The position numbers and the translations under genes were made by a program. A model generated the notes under the pieces. That model did no database searches and was not told where the DNA came from. It saw nothing but the letters and a program-made list of their open reading frames with translations. DNA of 8,365 nucleotides from positions 1-8,365 of the forward strand of contig DAOVMB010000083.1 of NCBI GenBank assembly GCA_030630905.1. The letters run 5' to 3'. Below, one piece after another: positions 1 to 6,063 of this stretch. The stretch comes from Sedimentisphaerales bacterium (GTDB lineage Bacteria > Planctomycetota > Phycisphaerae > Sedimentisphaerales > Anaerobacaceae). Position 1 is the stretch's first letter. Every line of letters starts with the position of its first letter.

Positions 1-371
1 CCATCGTCGTATCGGGATTGGCAACAGGTCACCTGGCGGCGTTAAGATTCGGCCAGGTCTTTACGCGAGAGGTGCGAATTGCGCTTCTCGTGGCATTAAG
101 CTGCGGAGTATTGGGCGGCATCGCCTGTGCTATTTTAATTTGCTCCAGGACGCCGGAAAATGCGGTCTCGCCGGCGCGGCTTATCTTTGCATTCGGCACG
201 GCGATGTTTTCGGCTATCATGGTCGCGACAACGCTTGGCCTGTTTCTGCCGTTTTTGTTCCGCCGAATCGGCATAGATCCGGCGATAAGTTCCGGCCCCC
301 TGGTTACAACAGCTAACGATTCGATAAGTGTGACAATCTATATGTCCCTGACATTGCTGCTGGCGACATGA
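1..371 (+). CDS. mgtE: MgtE-family magnesium transporter, C-terminal fragment (5' end outside window)
   Basis: This is the membrane domain end of an MgtE-type Mg2+ channel/transporter, which moves Mg2+ (in some relatives Co2+) across the inner membrane. The reading frame is open from position 3 to the TGA at 369-371, giving about 122 residues; the cytosolic N and CBS domains would lie upstream of the window. The fragment begins with a segment (VSGLATGHLAALRFGQ) resembling the family's GLALGE-type loop. Two long hydrophobic stretches follow (about 75-170 and 180-265). After them comes the most diagnostic block, GIDPAISSGPLVTTANDS (about 268-321), matching the conserved GxDPAxxSGPxxTTxxD signature before the last helix. 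The final helix runs almost to the stop, as is normal for MgtE, so the C-terminus looks complete. Nothing suggests it is co-transcribed with the opposite-strand gene that follows. Confidence 0.85.
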   Translation, partial: IVVSGLATGHLAALRFGQVFTREVRIALLVALSCGVLGGIACAILICSRTPENAVSPARLIFAFGTAMFSAIMVATTLGLFLPFLFRRIGIDPAISSGPLVTTANDSISVTIYMSLTLLLAT

Positions 372-392
372 TTACAGGCGGAGAGTTACTTT

Positions 393-461
393 ATGAACTT
401 TGATTTTTTTGGGGGGCAGGCAAAAGAGTTCCTATTGACATCAGGCTTTTTATCTGCGTGA
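393..461 (+). pseudogene. 22-codon ORF with strong RBS; possible 5' remnant of a lost gene
   Basis: An ATG at 393 is preceded by GGAGAG (380-385) with a 7-nt spacer, one of the best Shine-Dalgarno sites in the window. The frame reads MNFDFFGGQAKEFLLTSGFL and then two more residues before TGA at 459-461. The Phe-rich start running into a hydrophobic LLTSGFL resembles the beginning of a membrane protein; MscS-type channels often start this way, but 22 residues cannot prove it. The other two forward frames after the stop show no continuation. The last 12 bases overlap the 3' end of the opposite-strand HEAT-like gene. Most likely a deletion or rearrangement removed the rest of the gene. A genuine tiny peptide downstream of mgtE (stop at 371) is the alternative. 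The start contains T7 and G6 runs, so sequence error or slippage is possible. Confidence 0.3.
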
Positions 462-920
462 CCGCCTCATACCAATCCCTCGCCTCGTATCGATTCCCAC
501 CCTCGGCCTTTCATGCGAGATCTCCCTGATTCTCGATTTCCTTGCCGCCGGTTTTTGCGACACAGATCCTGCGGGAACCTTCTGTCCCAATAGTTGCAAG
601 GCGCTTCTGCTAACCTGCCTGGTGGAACTGTCACGATGTTTCAGCCCCTGGTTGAGAACCTCCAGGGCCATCTTCTTCATTCTACCCTGCATTTTTCTCA
701 GACCATAAGCGGCTGCGTTTTTCGTGGTTATATGGTCGTTGCCGGTCAAAGCATCTTTTAAGATTTCCAGACCGTCTTCCTGCATCCAGGATAAGTTGAA
801 AGCCGCTTTGCGTCTGTTTGACGCATCAGAGGAACGTAACTGCTCTTTCAGCTTCGCAAGAAGCCTTATTGCCGCTTCATCCTTTTCTTTACCCGTCAAT
901 ATCCGTTTTTCTGACTCCAT
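450..920 (-). CDS. Small HEAT-like repeat protein with Arg-rich C-terminal tail
   Basis: A 156-residue soluble protein with no signal peptide or membrane segment. Residues about 14-112 form amphipathic helix pairs typical of HEAT/armadillo-type repeats: a helix from AAIRLLAKLKEQL, then RRKAAFNLSWMQEDGLEIL, then KNAAAYGLRKM, then MALEVLNQGL and RQVSRSALQLLG. Such repeats usually bind proteins or nucleic acids. Residues about 123-156 are strongly basic and ungapped by hydrophobics, ending MRRSRR, which suggests contact with RNA, DNA or ribosomes (inference). I recall similar small proteins with an AAYGLRKM-like block in Phycisphaerae, but no function is known to me. The start ATG (918-920) is supported by AAGGG with a 7-nt spacer (complement of about 928-932). 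The gene is monocistronic, converges on mgtE and diverges from the pilT operon. Confidence 0.8.
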   Translation of the reverse strand: MESEKRILTGKEKDEAAIRLLAKLKEQLRSSDASNRRKAAFNLSWMQEDGLEILKDALTGNDHITTKNAAAYGLRKMQGRMKKMALEVLNQGLKHRDSSTRQVSRSALQLLGQKVPAGSVSQKPAARKSRIREISHERPRVGIDTRRGIGMRRSRR

Positions 921-974
921 AAATACACCCTTTTTTATATCGGCAAGCAGGTGCGAATCGCTAAAGTCGATTTG

Positions 975-1003
975 TTATTAGCGCCGATTTGGAGCTTTAT
1001 CAA
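975..1003 (-). promoter_or_regulatory. Candidate sigma70-type promoter for the HEAT-like gene
   Basis: On the minus strand a TTGATA (-35, 998-1003; one mismatch to TTGACA) lies exactly 17 bp from TAATAA (-10, 975-980). The -10 is weak (three of six consensus positions), so this is only a candidate. It would give a 5' leader of roughly 45-50 nt before the ATG at 920. Confidence 0.3.
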
Positions 1004-1077
1004 ACGCTGAGAGGCTAAAACCGGGAAAAATTACCTTGTTATCTCGGCGAAAAATGAGTATTGTTTAAGCATCAAGC

Positions 1078-1106
1078 TTGACAACCTGGGTAAAATCTTA
1101 TATTAT
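1078..1106 (+). promoter_or_regulatory. Strong sigma70-type promoter for the pilT-like operon
   Basis: A perfect -35 box TTGACA (1078-1083) is followed by a 17-bp spacer and TATTAT (1101-1106), matching five of six bases of the -10 consensus. This is the best promoter match in the window. Transcription would start near 1112-1114, leaving a leader of about 120 nt before the ATG at 1232. No gene lies between, and the three downstream genes have no comparable promoter of their own, so it probably drives all of them. Confidence 0.75.
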
Positions 1107-1115
1107 AGGGATATT

Positions 1116-1135
1116 AGGTTTGTCTTTACAAATCT
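1116..1135 (+). promoter_or_regulatory. Stem-loop at the very 5' end of the predicted leader
   Basis: AGGTTTGT (1116-1123) and ACAAATCT (1128-1135) can pair over eight positions, one of them a G-U wobble, around a CTTT tetraloop. It would sit within a few nucleotides of the predicted transcription start, a position where stem-loops often protect mRNA from 5' decay. No T-run follows, so it is not a terminator. Confidence 0.4.
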
Positions 1136-1163
1136 CATGGTGTAATTAATGCTCTTCTGTATA

Positions 1164-1187
1164 ACGACCTATAATCAGGTTGGTCGT
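1164..1187 (+). promoter_or_regulatory. Inverted repeat ACGACC-N12-GGTCGT in the pilT leader
   Basis: ACGACC (1164-1169) and GGTCGT (1182-1187) are perfect six-base inverted repeats with a 12-nt centre that includes TATAAT. In RNA this would be a second leader stem-loop; in DNA the 24-bp spacing of half-sites fits a dimeric regulator. Its half-sites resemble the palindrome in front of the sigma factor gene at 6064-6073. Confidence 0.35.
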
Positions 1188-1231
1188 GGCTGAAAGAGTT
1201 GGTTAATAAGCATTGGAGTTAATCTTAAATT

Positions 1232-2365
1232 ATGGGCAGGGAACAACCTATTGATACTCGAACACCCCTTGTTCATGAGCCTAAGCTGAACAAGTTTTTC
1301 AGAGCTGCCATCAAAACACGAGCGAGCGATCTACACCTGAAGGTGGGGCAGACACCGAAACTGCGTCTCTATGGGGAATTGAAGAAAACGACCGGCGATG
1401 TAATCACCCCCGAGAAGATGGAAGAATTGGTATTCGAGCTGCTCAGCCCGGCCCAGAAGGAATCTTTCATGGAGCACGGGACACTGGACTTCGCCCATGA
1501 AGTTGACGGCGAGCATCGCTTCCGAACGAATGTGTTTCGCCAGCGAGGGCTAATCAGCCTCGCGGCCCGGCGTGTCAACACGGTTATTCCGCCGTTTGAA
1601 GAGTTGAACCTGCCGCCGTCACTGGAAACGATATGCAATAGCAGACAGGGACTGGTTCTTGTCGTGGGCCCTACCGGCTGCGGTAAGACAACAACAATAG
1701 CATCGATGATAAACTACATAAACCGCACTCGCTCCTGTCACATCATTACCGTCGAGGACCCTATCGAGTATCTATTTAAGGACGAAAAAGCGATTGTCTC
1801 GCAAAGGGAAATCGGGCTTGACACCGACAATTTCGAGGAAGCCCTGACATATCTAATGCGACAAGATCCTGATGTTGTATTCGTTGGCGAAATGCGGGAC
1901 GCCAAAACCGTTACTGCGGGAATGAGAGCCGCCGAAACCGGACACCTTGTCTTCGGAACATTGCACTCGGCAAATGCGTCTCAGGCCGTCCACCGGCTTT
2001 TGGACCTGTTCCAGCAAAACGAACGTGACCTTGTAAGGCAGACTTTGAGCATCGCTATTAGAGCAATTATCAGTCAGGTATTGCTGCCGTGCATCACGAA
2101 AGGTACTGACAGAATACCGGCAGTGGAGATTCTTATTACAAACGCTGCCGCCAGGAGACTTATTGCCGAAGGGCGCGAAGGCGATTTACCCAACGTGATA
2201 CGAAGCTCCCAGAACGAAGGGATGCAGGATCTTACTTATAACCTTTGTGATTTGGTGGAAAAAGGATTCGTCGATCCGAAGGAAGCATTAAAATATGCAC
2301 CAAATACTGATGAATTGAAAATGGCGCTAAAGGGGATCAGAACCACTGCCAGCGGCATTTTGTAA
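1232..2365 (+). CDS. pilT: PilT-like type IV pilus retraction ATPase
   Basis: A 377-residue secretion ATPase of the PilT/PilU branch, predicted to hydrolyse ATP as a cytosolic hexamer at the pilus base and drive pilus retraction or a related machine. The N-terminal PAS-like domain (about 20-125) contains the family signature ASDLHLKVGQTP (31-42). The catalytic domain is intact: Walker A GPTGCGKT (146-153), Asp box with VEDPIEY (174-180), Walker B DPDVVFVGEMRD (212-223) and His box TGHLVFGTLH (236-245). The late C-terminal part (PAVEILITNAAARRLIAEG, then a QNEGMQDL block and ALKGI) matches PilT rather than PilB/GspE, and there is no tetracysteine zinc site. The protein is somewhat longer than typical PilT (about 345 residues) at both ends. 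The PilT AIRNLIRE motif appears only as a diverged stretch. A TAA blocks any in-frame extension upstream; GGAG at 1215-1218 is 13 nt from the ATG, a rather long spacing. First gene of the operon; PilU is an alternative name. Confidence 0.85.
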   Translation: MGREQPIDTRTPLVHEPKLNKFFRAAIKTRASDLHLKVGQTPKLRLYGELKKTTGDVITPEKMEELVFELLSPAQKESFMEHGTLDFAHEVDGEHRFRTNVFRQRGLISLAARRVNTVIPPFEELNLPPSLETICNSRQGLVLVVGPTGCGKTTTIASMINYINRTRSCHIITVEDPIEYLFKDEKAIVSQREIGLDTDNFEEALTYLMRQDPDVVFVGEMRDAKTVTAGMRAAETGHLVFGTLHSANASQAVHRLLDLFQQNERDLVRQTLSIAIRAIISQVLLPCITKGTDRIPAVEILITNAAARRLIAEGREGDLPNVIRSSQNEGMQDLTYNLCDLVEKGFVDPKEALKYAPNTDELKMALKGIRTTASGIL

Positions 2366-2383
2366 GATTTTACGGAGCATCTT

Positions 2384-4042
2384 ATGCTGGATTTATTATC
2401 AGCTTCCATCGAGTATGGCGGCTATATTTCCATAATCAAACTCATTGGCTATTTGATTATCTTTTTTGCATGGCTGCCACTGGTTGGCTGGGTACATCAC
2501 GACGCTAAAACAGTAGAAACAAATGATGTTTTCTGGACGGGCATCATTCTGGGTGCAGGAGCGGCCGGGGCAATAATCTGGCTGCTCGTGCCTATCTTTA
2601 TCGTTGGGATGCTGTTCTATCTGATTGCTGTCGGATCGATATCTCTGGTTTATGTCAAGCACCGCAATGCAAGAGTTCTGGATTTCGATAAGGTTCTGAC
2701 AATCGATCACATCAAAAACCTGCTCGTCAGCAAAGAAAAGAAGCTTGAGGCCCTTAAAAGCTTCACCTTCGTAACGGCAAACAACAATGAAATTCCGGTA
2801 CCTGAGCCCAGAACGCCGGACTTCTTCGGATATAAAACAGCTTATGAAATTCTGAGTGACGCCATTTGGCGAAGGGCCAGCAGCATTGTGTTCTCCCCAA
2901 CGGCACAAGATTACCAGATAGCCTACAACGTTGACGGCACTTCGCTAAAACAGCCGAGCATAGCAAGAGACCAAATGAGATATTTCATTCGATTCGTCAA
3001 GGATCTTGCTGGTTTGGACACCAAGGAAAAACGAAAACCACAAAAAGGAAAGTTCAAAATCCGCAAGAAGAAAGATGATATCCCGTGGGAAGTAACGACT
3101 GCCGGATCAACCGCCGGAGAACAGATCAGACTAAAACCAATAACACATGAGGGTATAGCAAGACTAACCGAGATCGGCTTAATGCCCGAACAGGAAGCAA
3201 TGCTCAATCAGTTTAGCCAGATAAAACAGGGCGTATTTATTATAAGCGGGCCGCGTAAAAATGGCATAACAACCACACTTTACGCACTTCTTCGTAATCA
3301 CGATGCCTTCATTAACAGCATAAACACGCTTGAAAGACAGCCTCCCGCCCAGATGCCCAATATAACTCAAAACATCTTCAATCTCACCGACACCGGCACG
3401 ACTACATTTGCCAAAAAGCTCCAAACCGTTGTAAGAATGGGACCTGATATAGTCGGTGTCTCCGATTGTGAAGATGCCGAAACGGCCCAGGTAGCTTGTG
3501 CCGCCGCCAGAGATGGAAAGCTCATATATATTACGATCAAAGCAGACAGCGCGATACAGGCGCTGGGTAAATGGCTAAAATATGTCGGCAATAAAAATGT
3601 CGCCGCTGATACCCTTCTGGGCATAAGCAACCAACGGCTGCTTAGAATACTTTGTGACGAGTGCAAGCAAGCATACGCGCCGGATAAAGAACTGTTCAAA
3701 AAATTCAATATCACCGCGGAAAAAACAAAAGTGCTGTATCGTACCGGCAAAGTGCAGTACGACAAGCACGGCAAACCTTTAACCTGCGAACACTGCCAGG
3801 GAACCGGCTATTTCGGCAGAACGGCTGTGTTTGAAATCGTCACGTTGAACGACGACTTAAGAAAAGTGATAATAAAATCAAACTCGCTGCCGGAAATCGG
3901 CACGCAGTTCAGACGTGCCAAAATGCTCTATCTACACGAACAAACACTCAGAAAAGTAATTACCGGAAAGATAGCGATAAACGAAATGATTAGAGTGCTT
4001 TCAACATCAAAAACGAAGAAAGCAAATCAAAATAATCGTTAG
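2384..4042 (+). CDS. Membrane-anchored GspE/PilB-family protein with degenerate ATPase motifs (pseudo-ATPase)
   Basis: A 552-residue protein with three hydrophobic segments at the N-terminus (about 15-37, 51-70 and 71-91), an arrangement foreign to normal cytosolic GspE/PilB. The rest follows the GspE plan: an N2-like domain (about 150-250; YEILSDAIWRRASS, YNVDG, DLAGLD, EKRKPQKG), then the ATPase domain (about 255-535). Every nucleotide motif is damaged. Walker A reads GPRKNGIT (289-296), with Ile in place of the essential Lys. The Asp-box EDP is ER-Q (317-319). Walker B reads GPDIVGVSDCED (353-364), with Asp for the catalytic Glu and Glu for Arg. The His box has Lys at 379 and 386 instead of the two usual His. 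By contrast, the zinc tetracysteine is complete (C424, C427, C468, C471), and the following GTGYFGRTAVFEI is near consensus. It probably cannot hydrolyse ATP and may act as a membrane-tethered scaffold for the PilT-like neighbour (inference). GGAG at 2374-2377 sits 6 nt before the ATG; only 18 bp separate it from pilT. Confidence 0.8.
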   Translation: MLDLLSASIEYGGYISIIKLIGYLIIFFAWLPLVGWVHHDAKTVETNDVFWTGIILGAGAAGAIIWLLVPIFIVGMLFYLIAVGSISLVYVKHRNARVLDFDKVLTIDHIKNLLVSKEKKLEALKSFTFVTANNNEIPVPEPRTPDFFGYKTAYEILSDAIWRRASSIVFSPTAQDYQIAYNVDGTSLKQPSIARDQMRYFIRFVKDLAGLDTKEKRKPQKGKFKIRKKKDDIPWEVTTAGSTAGEQIRLKPITHEGIARLTEIGLMPEQEAMLNQFSQIKQGVFIISGPRKNGITTTLYALLRNHDAFINSINTLERQPPAQMPNITQNIFNLTDTGTTTFAKKLQTVVRMGPDIVGVSDCEDAETAQVACAAARDGKLIYITIKADSAIQALGKWLKYVGNKNVAADTLLGISNQRLLRILCDECKQAYAPDKELFKKFNITAEKTKVLYRTGKVQYDKHGKPLTCEHCQGTGYFGRTAVFEIVTLNDDLRKVIIKSNSLPEIGTQFRRAKMLYLHEQTLRKVITGKIAINEMIRVLSTSKTKKANQNNR

Positions 4043-4050
4043 TAACACAC

Positions 4051-4075
4051 GGATCGTGAAGCTAATCACGAATCC
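4051..4075 (+). promoter_or_regulatory. Bulged stem-loop in the gap before the CvpA-like gene
   Basis: GGATCGTGA (4051-4059) pairs with TCACG-A-ATCC (4066-4075): nine base pairs with one bulged A and a six-nt loop. It fills much of the 56-bp gap between the two genes. No U-run follows, so a terminator is unlikely; an mRNA processing or stability element that tunes the third gene is possible. Confidence 0.35.
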
Positions 4076-4098
4076 TGAAGAAACCGGAGACATTGTTT

Positions 4099-5382
4099 AT
4101 GGCCAGCTTAGCTATTGTGATAATAATCTTAGGTTGTGCTGCTTTACAGTACTTCAAAGGGACGTTTGTCAAGGCATTTGCCATGATAATTATTGCGATT
4201 TGCGCAAGCGTTGTTGCGTTCGGCTATTTCGAAATATTGGCAAATCTCATTATCAGCCGCGGCAATGACGGCAGTATGCTCTCTCTTGTCCCCTGGGCAC
4301 AAACTCTCTGTTTTATCCTGTTGTTTGTCGTGGCATTTGGCGTTCTTCAAACAGCCGCTATCTTTGTAATTCGCCACCCGGTTGACCTTGGATTTCTGCC
4401 CGAGCGTATCGGACGCGTAGTCTGCGGAATTATCCTGGGCTTTATTATATCCGGGCTTTTGCTCACAGCTCTTCAAATGGGACCGCTGCCGCTCTCCTAT
4501 CCCTACCAGCGTTTTGATCCGGCCAGGCTGAATCCCGACAATCCGGGCGGAGTCCTGTTTAATGCCGACGGTTTTGCTACCGGCCTTTTCAGTCTCATCA
4601 GTAACGGCAGTTTAAGCGGCAAAAACAGCTTTAAAACTCTCCACCCCAACTACCTGGACCAGCTATTCCTTAACAGGTTTCTCGGCGATGCATCAAGCGT
4701 CAGCGGCGTCTATCCAGCCATAGAAGTGCCAAAACCGGGTGTCTGGCCGGCGTCCGAAGCCGTGAAAAAACAAGTAGATTCCTTCGTCTCAGAGTTAAAG
4801 ACGCGCGGAGGCAAGGTTGTATATGAGCCGGGGGGCAAGTCGGTAGCCATACCCATCTCGACGAAAGAAGCTTATAACCCGACAATCGTGCGCGTGGGAA
4901 TAAAGAAAAAGGCGATAAATCGAGAAGCAAAAATCAACGGCGGCGTATTTACACCTTCCCAGTTAAGATTAATATGTACGCGAAAAACCGGTGAAGCGGT
5001 CAATACCTATCCCCTTGGATACCTGAAAACAAAAGACGAACTGGAGATAAGCCCCGAGATAAAACTTGCGACCAGCGACATCGAGGGCAATGTCAGATAT
5101 ATCGACTTTGTTTTTTGCGTGCCAAGAGGTTATGAACCGACGCTGGTCGAGTTCAAACTCAACAGTATTGCCGAGATACCCACAGGAGCAATCGTATCGG
5201 CCGATCAAGCGCCGGCGGTGGAGCCTTTTAGCTCATCCTCGGCTTCCACTCCCCAAAGCAATAGTAATACCCAAAGCCCCCCCAGAACTCAGAGCCAACC
5301 GCAACAACAGCAAGTTCGTCCCGAAAGACGCGGGCTTAGCGATATCAGCAGATCCGTTATCGGTGACGAACTCGACAATTAA
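4099..5382 (+). CDS. CvpA-like integral membrane protein with large C-terminal region
   Basis: A 427-residue protein. The first 125 residues hold about four membrane segments (2-17, 22-48, 67-92, 104-125). The pattern, including LGFLPERIGRVVCGIILGFIISG between segments, resembles the CvpA/colicin V production family, which is linked to envelope functions but has no settled biochemical role. Typical CvpA proteins are about 160-200 residues; this one continues for about 300. Residues 200-255 are mixed, 260-365 look like a beta-rich domain (PTIVRVGIKKKAI, LRLICTRKTGEAV, IDFVFCVPRGYEPTLVEFKLNSI), and 375-405 are a Ser/Gln/Pro low-complexity linker before a charged end. With an even number of helices both termini share one side, which I cannot assign. 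The ATG at 4099 is chosen because GGAG (4086-4089) is 9 nt away; a TTG at 4093 would leave only 3 nt. It is probably the last gene of the operon. Confidence 0.65.
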   Translation: MASLAIVIIILGCAALQYFKGTFVKAFAMIIIAICASVVAFGYFEILANLIISRGNDGSMLSLVPWAQTLCFILLFVVAFGVLQTAAIFVIRHPVDLGFLPERIGRVVCGIILGFIISGLLLTALQMGPLPLSYPYQRFDPARLNPDNPGGVLFNADGFATGLFSLISNGSLSGKNSFKTLHPNYLDQLFLNRFLGDASSVSGVYPAIEVPKPGVWPASEAVKKQVDSFVSELKTRGGKVVYEPGGKSVAIPISTKEAYNPTIVRVGIKKKAINREAKINGGVFTPSQLRLICTRKTGEAVNTYPLGYLKTKDELEISPEIKLATSDIEGNVRYIDFVFCVPRGYEPTLVEFKLNSIAEIPTGAIVSADQAPAVEPFSSSSASTPQSNSNTQSPPRTQSQPQQQQVRPERRGLSDISRSVIGDELDN

Positions 5383-5584
5383 CAAACCAATCCGGCTGTC
5401 CGGCAAACATCGAAAAACTGAATTTGGGGGACATCTGACGATTCATCCCCTCGTCACTCTTAACAAACCTGCCCCGTGGATCCATTGTTGACGGGCTTGG
5501 TCCTGATAGACTAATAAGATGGACCGGTAAATGTAGCTGCGAGCTTTGCAGGTTCGAGCTTCTTTAGAGCGGTTCCACACATCC
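5383..5584. other. Intergenic stretch with no supported gene
   Basis: Between the CvpA-like stop and the stop of the small minus-strand gene. GGGGA (5427-5431) and TCCCC (5446-5450) could pair around a 14-nt loop as a weak terminator for the plus-strand operon, but no T-run follows. GGTCC (5499-5503) and GGACC (5521-5525) form another short inverted repeat. I see no convincing coding sequence or RNA gene. Confidence 0.4.
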
Positions 5585-5734
5585 TTAGCTGCAGACGACC
5601 AATTCTTCCAAATCCAACTCCATGAGATGCTCAAGATAAGCGTTCAGCTCTTCTTCTGAAAAACCGGCGAGAAATTCCGGCTTGGCAGTTCTGTTGATTT
5701 TGCAGATGTAGTCGATCAACTCCCTTTTACTCAT
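5585..5734 (-). CDS. 49-residue acidic small protein, unknown function
   Basis: The protein starts MSKRELIDYICKINRTAKPE and is helical and strongly acidic in its second half (SEEELNAYLEHL, then MELDLEEL), ending VVCS. It has no signal peptide, membrane segment or metal motif; Cys11 and Cys48 are its only cysteines. I recall similar short proteins with a KPEFL and acidic helix pattern in Planctomycetota genomes, but I know of no function. The ATG at 5734 is preferred because AAGGG (complement of 5744-5748) lies 9 nt upstream, much like the ribosome-binding site of the HEAT-like gene. An upstream in-frame ATG at 5815 would add 27 residues that look less protein-like. The gene is convergent with the CvpA-like gene and divergent from the sigma factor gene; I could not identify its promoter. 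Confidence 0.65.
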   Translation of the reverse strand: MSKRELIDYICKINRTAKPEFLAGFSEEELNAYLEHLMELDLEELVVCS

Positions 5735-6047
5735 ACACACGCACCCTTCAAAACTTGTAAAAATCCTTGGCAACCTACGGGATATCGACAGAGCAAACAT
5801 TTTTTCTTTAGCCAACTACGAAGCGACCAAATTAACGCCCCATAACCCAGACCACCATATAGCGGCGCCGCCTTTGCTTCGACTACCACATATAGAGCAG
5901 GCCGTAAGACAGCATTAATCACCTTTCCGAGTGTCCAATAAAATCACTCTCGACGTTGGCTAATCCAAACCAAAAAAAATGTGAAATTTTCCAATTTGCC
6001 GCCGGAGTTATTTTTTTTTTTGTAAACGAAATTTCATAGAACGCCTC

Positions 6048-6053
6048 TATAAT
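6048..6053 (+). promoter_or_regulatory. Candidate -10 box (TATAAT) for the sigma/anti-sigma operon
   Basis: A perfect TATAAT lies 64 bp before the GTG start. No good -35 exists at 16-18 bp; the nearest, TGTAAA (6021-6026), is 21 bp away. A GAAC at 6039-6042 hints at an ECF-type -35 for autoregulation, but no matching ECF -10 is evident. The TATAAT is sound as a sequence, the promoter less so. Confidence 0.45.
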
Positions 6054-6063
6054 TACAGATATG

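Noticed and set aside
372..449. Possible bidirectional terminator between the convergent mgtE and HEAT-like genes
   Set aside because: T-runs are present (404-410, 447-451), but the adjacent CAGGC copies are direct, not inverted, repeats, and no stem forms.
982..1049. CGCCGA (982-987) and TCGGCG (1044-1049) inverted hexamers in the divergent region
   Set aside because: Six bases at 56-bp separation are expected by chance, and neither is placed consistently relative to the two promoters.
2399..2908. 169-codon minus-strand frame inside the pseudo-ATPase gene
   Set aside because: Antisense shadow: the plus-strand frame is homologous to GspE over its length, and the antisense translation has no recognisable domain.
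4056..4268. Plus-strand GTG-started frame of 70 codons over the start of the CvpA-like gene
   Set aside because: Rich in Cys and Arg, typical of an out-of-frame shadow; the CvpA-like frame has RBS and membrane helices.
5488..5517. TTGACG plus TAATAA as an extra plus-strand promoter
   Set aside because: The -10 is weak, the spacer is 18 bp, and no plus-strand gene follows until 6118.
5540..5565. GGTTCGAGC resembling a tRNA T-loop
   Set aside because: The flanking bases cannot form the five-pair T-stem, and no acceptor or anticodon arm is present.
5443..5634. 63-codon minus-strand frame overlapping the end of the 49-residue gene
   Set aside because: Composition is not protein-like (many Trp and Arg near the start), it overlaps a better-supported gene, and it lacks an RBS.
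5731..5922. 63-codon minus-strand frame whose TGA overlaps the ATG of the 49-residue gene (ATGA), suggesting translational coupling
   Set aside because: Its translation mixes Trp, Cys, Arg and Gly without domain-like pattern, and I saw no RBS or promoter. The overlap is probably chance.
6001..6021. T11 run as a rho-independent terminator
   Set aside because: No stable GC stem precedes the T-run, and no plus-strand gene ends nearby.
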